Notes under the pieces: generated by a model
The model's database searches: none
Seen by the model: only the letters and a program-made list of their open reading frames with translations
What the model was told of the DNA's origin: nothing
Program-made: the position numbers and the translations under genes
Part shown: positions 36,374-45,082 of the stretch, piece after piece
Layout: every line of letters starts with the position of its first letter
How positions within the stretch are numbered: position 1 is the first letter of the stretch
NCBI GenBank assembly: GCA_034435955.1
Contig: DAOTWA010000060.1
Span: 3,886-67,885, forward strand
Reading direction: 5' to 3'
From: DAOTWA01 sp034435955
Lineage (GTDB): Bacteria; Chloroflexota; Anaerolineae; Anaerolineales; Anaerolineaceae
Length of the DNA stretch: 64,000 nt

Positions 36374-37453
36374 ATGCTGGATAAGATCACAATCATCGAG
36401 AACCGTTACGATGAGCTGACACACCTTCTGGAAGAAGCCGGCGCGGACTATCAGCGCGCCGCCGAGCTGGCCAAAGAACGCGCCGACCTGGAAGAGATCG
36501 TGGCTAAAGGACGCGAATACCGTGAACTGCTGCATCGCTGGGAAGAGGCGCGCAGCCTGGCTGCCGATGAGACGGACGAGGAGCTGCTAGAGCTGGCCCA
36601 GGCCGAAGTCGCCGCCCTGGAGCCGCAGATTGAGCGGCTCGAACGCGAGATCAAGAGCCTGCTGCTGCCCAAAGATCCGCGCGACAAACGCAACGTAATT
36701 GTCGAGATTCGCGCGGGCACAGGCGGCGAGGAGGCGGCTTTGTTTGCGGCAGACCTGTTCCGCATGTACACGCGTTACGCCGAGCGCCAGGGCTGGAAGG
36801 TCGAGGTACTTTCGGCCAACGAGACCGGCATTGGTGGGTTTAAAGAGATCATCTTCACGGTAAGAGGCAAAGGAGCTTACTCGCGGCTGAAATATGAGTC
36901 GGGGGTGCACCGCGTGCAGCGCGTCCCGGTGACCGAAGCGCAGGGGCGCATTCATACTTCCACGGCCACCGTGGCCGTCCTGGCCGAGGTCGAGGACGTG
37001 GAGGTAGATATCCCCGAATCCGATATCCGGGTGGATATTTACCGCTCGGCGGGAGCGGGCGGGCAGAACGTGCAGAAAAACGCCACTGCTGTGCGCATCA
37101 CCCACATCCCGACTGGAATCGTTGTGGCGGTGCAGGATGAGCGTTCGCAGCTTCAGAATAAGCTTCGAGCGATGAGCATTCTGCGCGCGCGGTTGTACGA
37201 AATGGAAGAGGAAAAGCGTCGCGCTGAGGTGGACGAAGCGCGCCGTTCGCAGGTGGGCACTGGCGAACGCGCCGAGAAGATCCGCACCTACAACTACCCC
37301 CAGTCGCGGGTGACCGATCACCGCATTAATCTCTCCTCGTACAATCTGCCGGCGGTGATGGACGGAGAGCTGGACATGTTCATCGATGAGCTGGCCTTGC
37401 GCGATGAGACCGAACGTCTGGCAGCGACGGGAGTGAGGGAAAATGACGATTGA
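36374..37453 (+). CDS. prfA: Peptide chain release factor 1
   Basis: A 359-residue class I release factor. The stop-codon reading motif is PVT (185-187) in RVQRVPVTEAQGRIHTS, the RF1 (UAA/UAG) form rather than the SPF of RF2, and the peptidyl-hydrolysis motif is GAGGQN (227-232). The N-terminal coiled-coil region and the C-terminal LRAMSILRARLYE and NYPQSRVTDHRI segments are typical. It overlaps prmC by 11 bases; PrmC methylates the Gln of the GGQ motif, so the neighbours act together. Behind an extended -10 promoter. Confidence 0.97.
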   Translation: MLDKITIIENRYDELTHLLEEAGADYQRAAELAKERADLEEIVAKGREYRELLHRWEEARSLAADETDEELLELAQAEVAALEPQIERLEREIKSLLLPKDPRDKRNVIVEIRAGTGGEEAALFAADLFRMYTRYAERQGWKVEVLSANETGIGGFKEIIFTVRGKGAYSRLKYESGVHRVQRVPVTEAQGRIHTSTATVAVLAEVEDVEVDIPESDIRVDIYRSAGAGGQNVQKNATAVRITHIPTGIVVAVQDERSQLQNKLRAMSILRARLYEMEEEKRRAEVDEARRSQVGTGERAEKIRTYNYPQSRVTDHRINLSSYNLPAVMDGELDMFIDELALRDETERLAATGVRENDD

Positions 37454-38294
37454 TCTCGGCCCGGCGTTGAATGAAGCGCAGCAGGCGCTCTCGGCGCAGA
37501 GCGAAACTCCTTTCGTCGATTCATTGGCCTTACTGGCCGGGCTTACAGGCCGGAGCACGGCCTGGGTTTTGGCTCACCCGGACGCCAGGCTCGCACCGGA
37601 TCAAGCGGCTGCTTTAAACGCCTCGCTGGAAAGACTGGCCTCCGGCGAGCCATTGCCTTACGTGGTGGGCCGGCGGGAATTTTTCGGACTGGAATTCGAA
37701 ATCGGACCAGGCGTCCTGATCCCACGCCCGGAAACCGAGCTGCTGGTAGAGCAGGCATTGGGCTGGTTGGTCGACCACCCGAACAGGCGAACCTTCATCG
37801 ATGTGGGCACTGGCAGCGGGTGCATCGCCGTCAGCCTGGCTGCCCGCGTTCATGACCTGCACGGGCTCGCCGTGGACATTTCTGCTGAGGCGCTGAGCCT
37901 AGCACGGCGCAACCTGGCCCGACACGGCGTCGGCGAGCGAGTGGCGCTTGTGCAAGGCGACCTGGCCACAGCCGTGGGCCGGTCGCTAGACCTGATCGTC
38001 GCAAACCTGCCGTATGTGCCTACGGAAACGCTAAAGAAACTGCGCGTTTCCGCTTACGAGCCGCTTTTGGCATTGGATGGCGGATCGGACGGGCTGGCGC
38101 AGATCCGGCGGCTGCTGGCGGAAGGGCCGCGGGTGCTGGCACATGGCGGGCTGCTGCTGATGGAAATCGAAGCCGGACAGGGACAGGCAGCACTGAGATT
38201 GGCGGAAGACATCTTTCCAGGGGCCGCCCTTGAAGTGCTCAAAGATCTGGCCGGCAAGGACAGGCTGTTGAAAGTGATGGATCGTGGAGACTGA
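37443..38294 (+). CDS. prmC: Release factor glutamine methyltransferase
   Basis: A 283-residue SAM-dependent methyltransferase. It has the N-terminal helical domain, the GREFFGLEFEIGPGVLIPRPETELLVE-type region (about 77-103), the SAM-binding FIDVGTGSGCIAVSLA (118-132) and the glutamine-pocket motif. That last motif reads ANLPY (187-191) instead of the common NPPY; the Leu form occurs in other Chloroflexota members, to my recollection. It methylates the GGQ glutamine of RF1/RF2. It overlaps prfA by 11 bases and tsaC by 11 bases, indicating a coupled three-gene operon. Confidence 0.93.
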   Translation: MTIDLGPALNEAQQALSAQSETPFVDSLALLAGLTGRSTAWVLAHPDARLAPDQAAALNASLERLASGEPLPYVVGRREFFGLEFEIGPGVLIPRPETELLVEQALGWLVDHPNRRTFIDVGTGSGCIAVSLAARVHDLHGLAVDISAEALSLARRNLARHGVGERVALVQGDLATAVGRSLDLIVANLPYVPTETLKKLRVSAYEPLLALDGGSDGLAQIRRLLAEGPRVLAHGGLLLMEIEAGQGQAALRLAEDIFPGAALEVLKDLAGKDRLLKVMDRGD

Positions 38295-38910
38295 GGTCAT
38301 CTCCATTGACTCTCCACAGGCCATACCACGCGCATTGGAAGTGTTGCGCGAAGGTGGGTTGGCCGCATTTCCCACCGATACAGTGTATGGTGTAGGGGCG
38401 CTTGTGAATTCCTATCAAGGTATCGAGCGCCTGTTTGCGGCAAAAAACCGTGAGGGCTCCAAAGCCATCGCCGTGCTGGTGGGCGACCCGCAGCAGCTCG
38501 AGCTGGTGGCCGAGGAGGTAACTCCGCTGGCGGCGCTGCTGGCGGAGCACTTCTGGCCGGGGGCGTTGACGCTTGTGGTGCCGCGCCGGGCCGGTTTGCC
38601 CGATAATTTAAGTCCGTTACCAACCGTCGGTGTGCGCCTGCCGGATCATCCCTTTGCGCGGATGTTGCTGCGCGCAGCCGGCCCGCTGGCGACGACCTCG
38701 GCCAATCTCTCCGGGCAACCCAGCCCGCGTTCTCCCGAGGAAGTGCTGGCGCAACTCGGCGGACGCATTGACCTGCTGCTGGATGGCGGCAGGACGCCGG
38801 GCGGCGTGCCCTCCACGGTAGTGGATTGCACGGGCGCAGAGCCAAAGGTGTTGCGCGAGGGGCCGATCAGCCTGCAAAAGATTAGAGAAGTTTTGGAATC
38901 GCGGGCCTGA
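38284..38910 (+). CDS. tsaC: L-threonylcarbamoyladenylate synthase (TsaC/Sua5 family)
   Basis: A 208-residue YrdC-domain protein. The domain begins with FPTDTVYGVGAL (about 31-42) and includes KNREGSKAIAVLV, FWPGALTLVVPRR and GVRLPDHPFARMLLRAAGPLATTSANLSGQPSP, all hallmark segments. It makes threonylcarbamoyl-AMP from Thr, bicarbonate and ATP for t6A37 modification of ANN-decoding tRNAs. The start is GTG 38284. It lacks the extra Sua5 C-terminal domain, so it is the short TsaC form. TsaD, which uses the product, is encoded at 55.9 kb. Confidence 0.95.
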   Translation: METEVISIDSPQAIPRALEVLREGGLAAFPTDTVYGVGALVNSYQGIERLFAAKNREGSKAIAVLVGDPQQLELVAEEVTPLAALLAEHFWPGALTLVVPRRAGLPDNLSPLPTVGVRLPDHPFARMLLRAAGPLATTSANLSGQPSPRSPEEVLAQLGGRIDLLLDGGRTPGGVPSTVVDCTGAEPKVLREGPISLQKIREVLESRA

Positions 38911-39237
38911 TAAGAAGATCGGTAATTGGAGAATTCTAATCTAATTATTAATATCCCCTAAGCCGAATTTTAAATTCGGCGGATATAGTAATTTTGCATT
39001 CTCCTATCCAGACGCGCGCTGATGAGCTTAGGAATGGGCTCACCAGCGCGGTTTGTTTAAGTACGAGGGGTCTCGAAAAACTGTACCCGTTTCTCATAAG
39101 ATTCTGGAATTTGATTTTGCTGTATGCATGCGACTCACCTGGACTCCTTTTCACCTGGTCATCAGCAATGAGGTGAAAAGGTTTCGTGATAAGATAGTGA
39201 AAATCTTCATCCTTCTACCCGGGTGCTATTGGGGCCG
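38911..39237. other. AT-rich intergenic region
   Basis: About 325 bases between tsaC and the alpha-galactosidase gene. It includes a self-complementary AAGCCGAATTTTAAATTCGGC stretch (38958-38979 region) that can form a 9-bp hairpin, followed by AT-rich sequence without a clean T-tract. Promoter elements for the galactosidase gene are expected here but none stands out. No ORF or RNA gene is supported. Confidence 0.45.
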
Positions 39238-41613
39238 ATGATCACCCTCGAATCACAGCATCTGCAATTTAATTGCCTGCCCGAGCATGCCGCCTGGAGT
39301 CTATTGAGCCTGAGCGGGACAGCCATGTGGATCGAGAATGCACGCATGGCCTGCTTCTACCGTGTCGGTCGGCGGCAGATGGAAGCGCTGACCAAGATTT
39401 GGCCGGATTTTCACATCGCAGGACCGGAATTGCTGCCATCGCCGCATGGGCCGATCCAACTGGTGCGCATCTCGGTCGGCCCCGACGAAGGCGGGGTGAA
39501 ATACGAGCTGCGTTTCGCCCTGCCGGAAAACGCGCCGCTGCTATTATGTCAGGTCTCGCTTCTGAATGAAAGTAAAGACATTCTTGCCGTGGATCGGATC
39601 GAATTTGCGCGCATTGGCCCGGCCGATTCAACCATCAGCAGACCCAGCACCATTCGTCTGCACACTGATCCTGGCGAGCTGGCATTTTTCGCCAATGGAT
39701 GGCAGTCCTGGTCGTTTTGTGGAACGTATGGGCCCGGCGATGCGCCGCGCTATCCGCCTATGGCGGTTCTAGACGCTCAAAAGGTACTCAACCCGGCCAC
39801 ACCGCGGCCGCACTTCCCAGGGCATTACAGCAGTGACTTTTTCGGCGTTTTGGGTGACCGCGCGCATCGCACCGGTCTGCTGGCGGGCTTTCTCGGTCAA
39901 CAGCAGCAGTTTGGCTCCCTGGAAGCCTGGACGGTCGGGGAGGCCTCTCTGCGGTTATGGGCTAATGGCGACGGCGCCTGGTTGTTGCCCGGCAGCCAGA
40001 TGCACACCGACTGGGCGGTTTTCGCCTTCCTGGATCTGGATGAGGAAGACCCGTTGGGTCCTTACCTGGAGGCAGCCGCGCGCCAGAACAACGTCCCCAG
40101 CGGATTACGTCCACCCCTGGGTTGGTGCTCATGGTATCAGTATTACCAGAAAGTTACCACAGAGGACGTGCGCGCTAATCTGGATGCGCTAACCCGGCTG
40201 AAAGCCAAACTGCCCCTAAAGCTGGTGCAGATCGATGATGGCTTCGAGAGCCGGGTGGGGGACTGGTTCACATTCAGCGAAAGGTTTCCGGAGGGAGTCG
40301 CGCCGTTGGCGGCCGAAATCCGCGCGGCCGGTTTCACCCCGGGATTGTGGCTGGCGCCCTTCATCGTCCATCCAGGGGCGAGGCTGAACAAGGAGCACCC
40401 CGAATACATCTTGCGCGGTTGGAGTGGCCGGCCGGTGAACGCGGGATTTGCCTGGAACCGCTTCACGCGCGCGCTGGATCTCACTCATCCGGGTGCGCTG
40501 GAGTACGCCTGCCGGGTAGTGGACACTGCCGTTCACGAGTGGGGTTATCCCTATCTGAAGCTGGATTTCCTCTACGCGGGGGCGCTGCCAGGCAAACGTT
40601 CCGACCCAACGCGCACACGCGCCCAGGCTTTGCGTCACGGGCTGGAGGCGTTGCGCCAGGCGGCCGGCACCGAGACGGTGCTTTTGGGTTGCGGGGTCCC
40701 TCTCGGCTCAGCTCTGGGGCTGTTCGAGGCAGTGCGCGTCAGCCCAGATGTGAGCGAGACTTGGGCGCCCGGTTTCGCTGCTTTGAAGGCTCCTTTCAGG
40801 CATGACCCCACTCTTCCATCGGCGCGCAATGCGATCCGAACCAGCCTGGCGCGCGCCCCGCTGCATCTGCGCTGGTGGGTGAACGACCCAGACTGCATGC
40901 TGGTGCGTCAGGGAACCCATTTGACCCAGGCCGAACGCGAGAGCCTGGCGACTGCGATCGCATTGAGCGGCGGATCTCTGATTTTCTCGGACGATTTCTC
41001 CCATCTTTCGCCTGAGGAATTGCGCCTGGCGCAGGTGATGGTGCCTCCCATTGGAGTGCGTCCTAGAACAGTGGACTGGTTCGATGAGCAGGCTCCCACC
41101 CGGCTGCGCCTTGATCTGAACGGCCCGGCCGGACCATGGTATCTGCTGGCGCTGTTCAATTGGGAAGATCAAACGGAAGACTTAAGCTGTTATTTGCTGG
41201 ATTTCGATCTGCCGCCCCGGCCCCTGTACCTGGCGCGCTCGTTCTGGCGCGGGGAGACAGCCCTGGTGGAAGACGGAAGTCTGGTTGTGCCGTCCGTACC
41301 TGCCCATGGTGTGGCCCTGCTGGCGGTGCGCCCATTCCTGCCCAACCAGGCTCAATACGTGGGTGGGAATCTGCATATTTCACAAGGATTGGAAGTGGCG
41401 GGCTGGCAGGATAGCAGTGAGGGATTGGTAATGCGCTTGGCGCTCCCGCGTGAGGTGGAGGGGGTTATCGAGCTACGCCTGCCAGCAGCGCCGCTGCGGG
41501 TGGAAGAGGATGAGGGTCTGGCTCAGATGGAAGCTTTGGGTGAGGGGCACTACCGCCTGGCGGTGCGCTTCGAGAGGGAAACTACGATCAAAATAAAATA
41601 TGCGGGAAAATGA
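39238..41613 (+). CDS. Alpha-galactosidase, glycoside hydrolase family 36 (melibiase-type)
   Basis: A protein of about 791 residues with a beta-sandwich N-terminal domain (about 1-275), a TIM barrel (about 285-620) and a C-terminal beta domain. Family GH36 motifs are GWCSWYQYYQKVT, LVQIDDGFESRVGDW, GFTPGLWLAPFIV, YLKLDFLYAG with the nucleophile Asp, and VSPDVSETW with the acid/base Asp. It hydrolyses terminal alpha-1,6-galactose from melibiose, raffinose-type sugars or galactomannan. No signal peptide is seen, so it acts inside the cell after uptake. The start is uncertain: ATG 39238 is preferred over GTG 39223 and TTG 39229; none has a strong ribosome-binding site. Confidence 0.9.
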   Translation: MITLESQHLQFNCLPEHAAWSLLSLSGTAMWIENARMACFYRVGRRQMEALTKIWPDFHIAGPELLPSPHGPIQLVRISVGPDEGGVKYELRFALPENAPLLLCQVSLLNESKDILAVDRIEFARIGPADSTISRPSTIRLHTDPGELAFFANGWQSWSFCGTYGPGDAPRYPPMAVLDAQKVLNPATPRPHFPGHYSSDFFGVLGDRAHRTGLLAGFLGQQQQFGSLEAWTVGEASLRLWANGDGAWLLPGSQMHTDWAVFAFLDLDEEDPLGPYLEAAARQNNVPSGLRPPLGWCSWYQYYQKVTTEDVRANLDALTRLKAKLPLKLVQIDDGFESRVGDWFTFSERFPEGVAPLAAEIRAAGFTPGLWLAPFIVHPGARLNKEHPEYILRGWSGRPVNAGFAWNRFTRALDLTHPGALEYACRVVDTAVHEWGYPYLKLDFLYAGALPGKRSDPTRTRAQALRHGLEALRQAAGTETVLLGCGVPLGSALGLFEAVRVSPDVSETWAPGFAALKAPFRHDPTLPSARNAIRTSLARAPLHLRWWVNDPDCMLVRQGTHLTQAERESLATAIALSGGSLIFSDDFSHLSPEELRLAQVMVPPIGVRPRTVDWFDEQAPTRLRLDLNGPAGPWYLLALFNWEDQTEDLSCYLLDFDLPPRPLYLARSFWRGETALVEDGSLVVPSVPAHGVALLAVRPFLPNQAQYVGGNLHISQGLEVAGWQDSSEGLVMRLALPREVEGVIELRLPAAPLRVEEDEGLAQMEALGEGHYRLAVRFERETTIKIKYAGK

Positions 41614-41632
41614 GCCTGTTTTTATTGACAAA

Positions 41633-41666
41633 ATTATGGGTCCGGTTCGGGTTCCGGACCCATAAT
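41633..41666 (-). terminator. Terminator shared by converging genes
   Basis: A perfect 13-bp stem ATTATGGGTCCGG (41633-41645) / CCGGACCCATAAT (41654-41666) with an 8-base loop. On the reverse strand it is followed by TTTTGTC, so it best serves the DUF4349 gene whose stop is 10 bases away; it can also stop the converging galactosidase transcript. Confidence 0.8.
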
Positions 41667-41676
41667 CGTATGGCGG

Positions 41677-42645
41677 CTACACTGCGGTGGCCGGCGGGGG
41701 AGCTGCGGCGCGCGCCCTGCGCCGGGAAATCCACCGGCGGATGAGCAGAACGATCACGGCGATGGGCAGCCCAATCACCGCCAACACCGGCACGACATAC
41801 AGCACCAGCCAGATGACAGCATTGACCAGTATCTGGAGAGTGTTGATCAGCGTTTGCACGGCGTTGCGAGCAACGCCGACTGGCTGCCAGCCGGCGATGG
41901 TGAGCGGCTCGACCGCGGCCTGGGCGGTAAGCTGCACCGAAATAGCGGATAGAGCGGCCGATTCTTCATAGTACTTGATCTGACCCTTGAGCACCTCGAT
42001 CTGTTCGCGCACCTGAGTGAGCTGGTTGAAGATATTGAGAACGTCTTCCGGTTTGGTGGCTGAGGCCATGATCTCACGAAGCTGAGATTCAGCCTGCTGC
42101 AGGTTCGTCAGCCGGCTTTGCAAGTCCGTGTACTCCTTGGTCACATCCTGGCCGGAGACGGTTTCGGAAAGAATGTCTTGCTTAGGGTCTTTCACCAGGG
42201 CCTTGATCTGGCCGAGGGCATCATTGAGCGATTCGGCTTTCACGCGGATGGTGATGGTGGCTGCGGGGACTTCAGCACCGCTATCCAGCCTTGTCTTATA
42301 AATGTTTGAAGTCACCACGTAACCGCCTAGATCTTCGGCCAGCTTGGCGATTTTATCCATGGCCTGAACTGGATCGGCCACCACGATGTTAAGGCTGGCG
42401 TTCTTGATCACCAGGCGCTGGGCGCTGTCGGCTTCTGTCTGAGAAGCCTGGCCATAAGAATTCGCATTCTCAATGGCCCGACTGCCTTCCGATGGCGCAG
42501 GAGCGGCTGGCGCTTCCATGACTGGTGGTTGAGCCGGGGCAAGGCCGTAGCTCTTTGATCCTGGGGCAGGCGTAGCCGCAGGAGCGCAGGCGCTTAGCAG
42601 GAGAGCCGATAATCCTATCAGGGCGATTGCCATCTTCTTGACCAT
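41677..42645 (-). CDS. DUF4349 lipoprotein
   Basis: A 322-residue lipoprotein. It has a lipobox near residue 20 (LLLSAC), a flexible linker, a DUF4349 domain (about 70-265) with LVIKNASLNIVV, LGGYVV.SNIYK and DVTKEYTDLQSRLTNL, a predicted coiled coil (about 160-210), a membrane helix (about 270-300) and a basic Ala/Pro-rich tail. The domain is widespread in envelope proteins and its function is unknown. The family normally has this combination of coiled coil and C-terminal helix, so the protein is anchored at both ends. Confidence 0.85.
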   Translation of the reverse strand: MVKKMAIALIGLSALLLSACAPAATPAPGSKSYGLAPAQPPVMEAPAAPAPSEGSRAIENANSYGQASQTEADSAQRLVIKNASLNIVVADPVQAMDKIAKLAEDLGGYVVTSNIYKTRLDSGAEVPAATITIRVKAESLNDALGQIKALVKDPKQDILSETVSGQDVTKEYTDLQSRLTNLQQAESQLREIMASATKPEDVLNIFNQLTQVREQIEVLKGQIKYYEESAALSAISVQLTAQAAVEPLTIAGWQPVGVARNAVQTLINTLQILVNAVIWLVLYVVPVLAVIGLPIAVIVLLIRRWISRRRARAAAPPPATAV

Positions 42646-42726
42646 CTTTCCCTCCTCAAGGAACGACCACTGCTTTGTTGAAATCCTGCCCGTAAGACGG
42701 ATGATGTCGCCAAATAGTTCCTTAGA

Positions 42727-43455
42727 TTACCACCCCTCGGCCAGACGCATGGCGTGTCGTTCAGGCAAACCCGCATCGTGAATGCGTTGCTGCACGGCGG
42801 CAATGTCATAGGGCACACGGTGTTGTTCCCATATTTCGGTTTCAGTATCGTAAATGGCATACGCCGCGCGCGGGTCGCGGTCGCGCGGCTGACCCACTGA
42901 ACCAGGGTTAATGATGGTTCTAGGTATTAATTTTATAGATTGGTTTGCTTCGGGTATGATGAGCTGAATTTCCGGGCGGCTGTCCGGAAACTGATAGAGG
43001 ACTGGCAGGTGTGAATGACCAACAAAACAATACGGTGTTACGAAAAACTCGAAGTTGACCCGAGCCACCCGCGTATCTAGGATGTATTCCCACACCGGAT
43101 TGCGCGGGCTGCCATGTGCCAGAGTGACCGAGCCGATCACCACCTTTTCCGGCAGAGAACGCAAAAACTCTTGATTGGCTGGCGTTAGAACTCGCTGGAG
43201 CCAAAGAATGGATGTGCGCGCATCCATGTTGAATGCATCCACATCAATCTGGCCAAGGGCAGCCGCGTCGTGGTTGCCGATCAGGCAGGTGAGGTTCGGC
43301 AGCCAGCGGACACGCTCGATGCATTCGTTCGGATCGGGGCCATAGCCGACCAAATCTCCCAGGCACCAGAAGGCATCGACTTCGCCGGCAGCCTCCAACA
43401 CGGCTTCCAAAGCGGTCAAATTTGCGTGGATGTCGGAAATCACCAATACCCGCAT
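42727..43455 (-). CDS. Metallophosphoesterase (YfcE/MJ0936-like)
   Basis: A 242-residue calcineurin-like phosphoesterase. Metal-site motifs are VISDIHANLTALE (Asp, His), FWCLGDLVGYGPDPNECI (GDxxGYG), LIGNHDAAAL (GNHD), LAHGSPRNPVW, and VGHSHLPVLY (GHSH). The group hydrolyses phosphodiesters or phosphomonoesters with two metal ions. Genes of this type are common and unspecific; the DNPNE-type GYGPDP insertion matches the 'YfcE-like protein' group in Gram-positive bacteria and Chloroflexota. It stands between two lipoprotein genes on the same strand, with gaps of 80-90 bases. Confidence 0.9.
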   Translation of the reverse strand: MRVLVISDIHANLTALEAVLEAAGEVDAFWCLGDLVGYGPDPNECIERVRWLPNLTCLIGNHDAAALGQIDVDAFNMDARTSILWLQRVLTPANQEFLRSLPEKVVIGSVTLAHGSPRNPVWEYILDTRVARVNFEFFVTPYCFVGHSHLPVLYQFPDSRPEIQLIIPEANQSIKLIPRTIINPGSVGQPRDRDPRAAYAIYDTETEIWEQHRVPYDIAAVQQRIHDAGLPERHAMRLAEGW

Positions 43456-43545
43456 GCGGCCATCCCAAAATCTCTGCGTACGCTAATTGTATTCGGGTTG
43501 CCAACCCGAATACCCAGCGCGAAGGTTAATACTGCCTGGGCCCTA

Positions 43546-44784
43546 TCAGGGCAGGTAGAAGTGGAAGGTCCAGGCGGGCCCGCTGGTATTAACGGTAGTG
43601 TTGGTTCCCATAATCACCATCCAGGAATTTCCCGGCTTGAATGGCAAAGGTTGTCCATCTTTGGTGAAAAACTGGATGGGTTTGTCAGTGCCGACCGATT
43701 TCCAGATACCTTCGAATGCCTGGCCATCGCGGAAGAGAATGGCACGCGCTCCGTTGGGATTATTGTTTAAATTCACCTGGTGCAGGGTGGGCGCGAGCTC
43801 ATTATAGAAGGCAAACAAAATGACCACGTTGTTGAAGGATAGCTGTTTTTCGGTGTTGCGGTCAGTGAGGGGCACCATAGTGACATTGCCGTTATTGTCC
43901 ACCGATTCGATCCACCGTAAATAGGCGCCGCTGGCCGCGTCATATCGCCATTCACCCTTATCCTGGATGTTGTACTCCACGGTTATGTCGGTGGCCGGAG
44001 TACCCCCAGAAGGAACCTGGGGATCAAAACGCATCCCATCCAGATTGGGTTTGGTATTGTCCACACCCCGCGCAGTGGCCAATTGGGTAAGTGCAGCGGT
44101 ATCGGCGAAGACGCTCGTCACCGTATGACGGCCATCGTCGCAAATGGCCGGGCAGGTTGACGGACCTCCAATGATTACCCGCCGACCGAGTGCGTTCAGG
44201 ATGGCATTGTAGACGGTGACGTAAGCGCTCTCCATGGCGAGGATGCCTTGATACATGGGCACCAGTTGGGCGTCGATCAAACGGCCGGAGCGAATCGGGC
44301 CAACTTTGCTAGAATTTTGGCCGTAATACAGGGCAATAAATCGGTTCGTACCTTCACCGATATAATATTCGAACACGATATCGGCGGATGACAGACCCGC
44401 ATGGGGCCGCCCGTCCCGTGGGAAATTAGAGACTTTGACGAACACCGGCCTGCGATTCAGAATGCTGGGATCGGATACCCGTAGGCCGGTGAGGGGATCA
44501 ACATTATCGGGGAAATTGGTGGGCCCGGAAGGCTCCACACTGGGTGTCGGGGTCAATGTGGGAGTCGGGGTGCTGGTCGGCTCTGGCGGCGTTGGCGTGG
44601 CTGGTTCAGGTTGGAAGGCGGTCGCGGTTTCTAACGCGCTCTCGGTTTGAGCGGCTACGGCGGTGGCTGTTCCCTTCTGGCTGGGGATCAAATTGCCAAG
44701 CGGGAGAGAAAACTGGCAGGCGGCCAGCAGCATCGAGACAGCGACGAGCATTGACGCGGTTTTCAACAAATTTCCTCGTTCCAT
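43546..44784 (-). CDS. DUF3048 (YerB-like) lipoprotein
   Basis: A 412-residue lipoprotein. The lipobox is SMLLAAC, followed by an Ala/Thr-rich segment and a Pro/Thr linker (about 45-85). Two DUF3048 domains follow: the first (about 90-230) has DPLTGLRVSDPSILNRRPVFVKVSNFP.DGRPHAGLSSADIVFEYYI, and the second (about 255-405) has GEWRYDAASGAYLRW and GNSWMVIMG at its end. The family is common in Firmicutes and Chloroflexota; YerB of Bacillus is uncharacterised. The start is ATG 44784, preceded by GAGGAAG; ATG 44799 is in frame but lacks a site. Confidence 0.88.
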   Translation of the reverse strand: MERGNLLKTASMLVAVSMLLAACQFSLPLGNLIPSQKGTATAVAAQTESALETATAFQPEPATPTPPEPTSTPTPTLTPTPSVEPSGPTNFPDNVDPLTGLRVSDPSILNRRPVFVKVSNFPRDGRPHAGLSSADIVFEYYIGEGTNRFIALYYGQNSSKVGPIRSGRLIDAQLVPMYQGILAMESAYVTVYNAILNALGRRVIIGGPSTCPAICDDGRHTVTSVFADTAALTQLATARGVDNTKPNLDGMRFDPQVPSGGTPATDITVEYNIQDKGEWRYDAASGAYLRWIESVDNNGNVTMVPLTDRNTEKQLSFNNVVILFAFYNELAPTLHQVNLNNNPNGARAILFRDGQAFEGIWKSVGTDKPIQFFTKDGQPLPFKPGNSWMVIMGTNTTVNTSGPAWTFHFYLP

Positions 44785-45082
44785 AAGGTTCTTCCTCATC
44801 CCAGTTCTTCATCTCCTGCGCGGGTGGATAGCCGATTCAGGCCTCAAGCGGGCGCATGAATCGATTCACAAAAACGGCAGGTCATGGTATTCGGATCACC
44901 CGGGTGACGTGGCGAAGTTAAGCGAAAATATGGGCAGCCCAAAAACCAATCTTAGGGCAATTATATTCCTATCTGCGTTATTTGCCCCCTACTTGTATTT
45001 CGGGCTATCTCAAGCAGTCAGGGGCGATCGGCAGATCTGCCATGGGGCGTAAATTTCCATCGATCCGAGAACAGTCAGGCGC

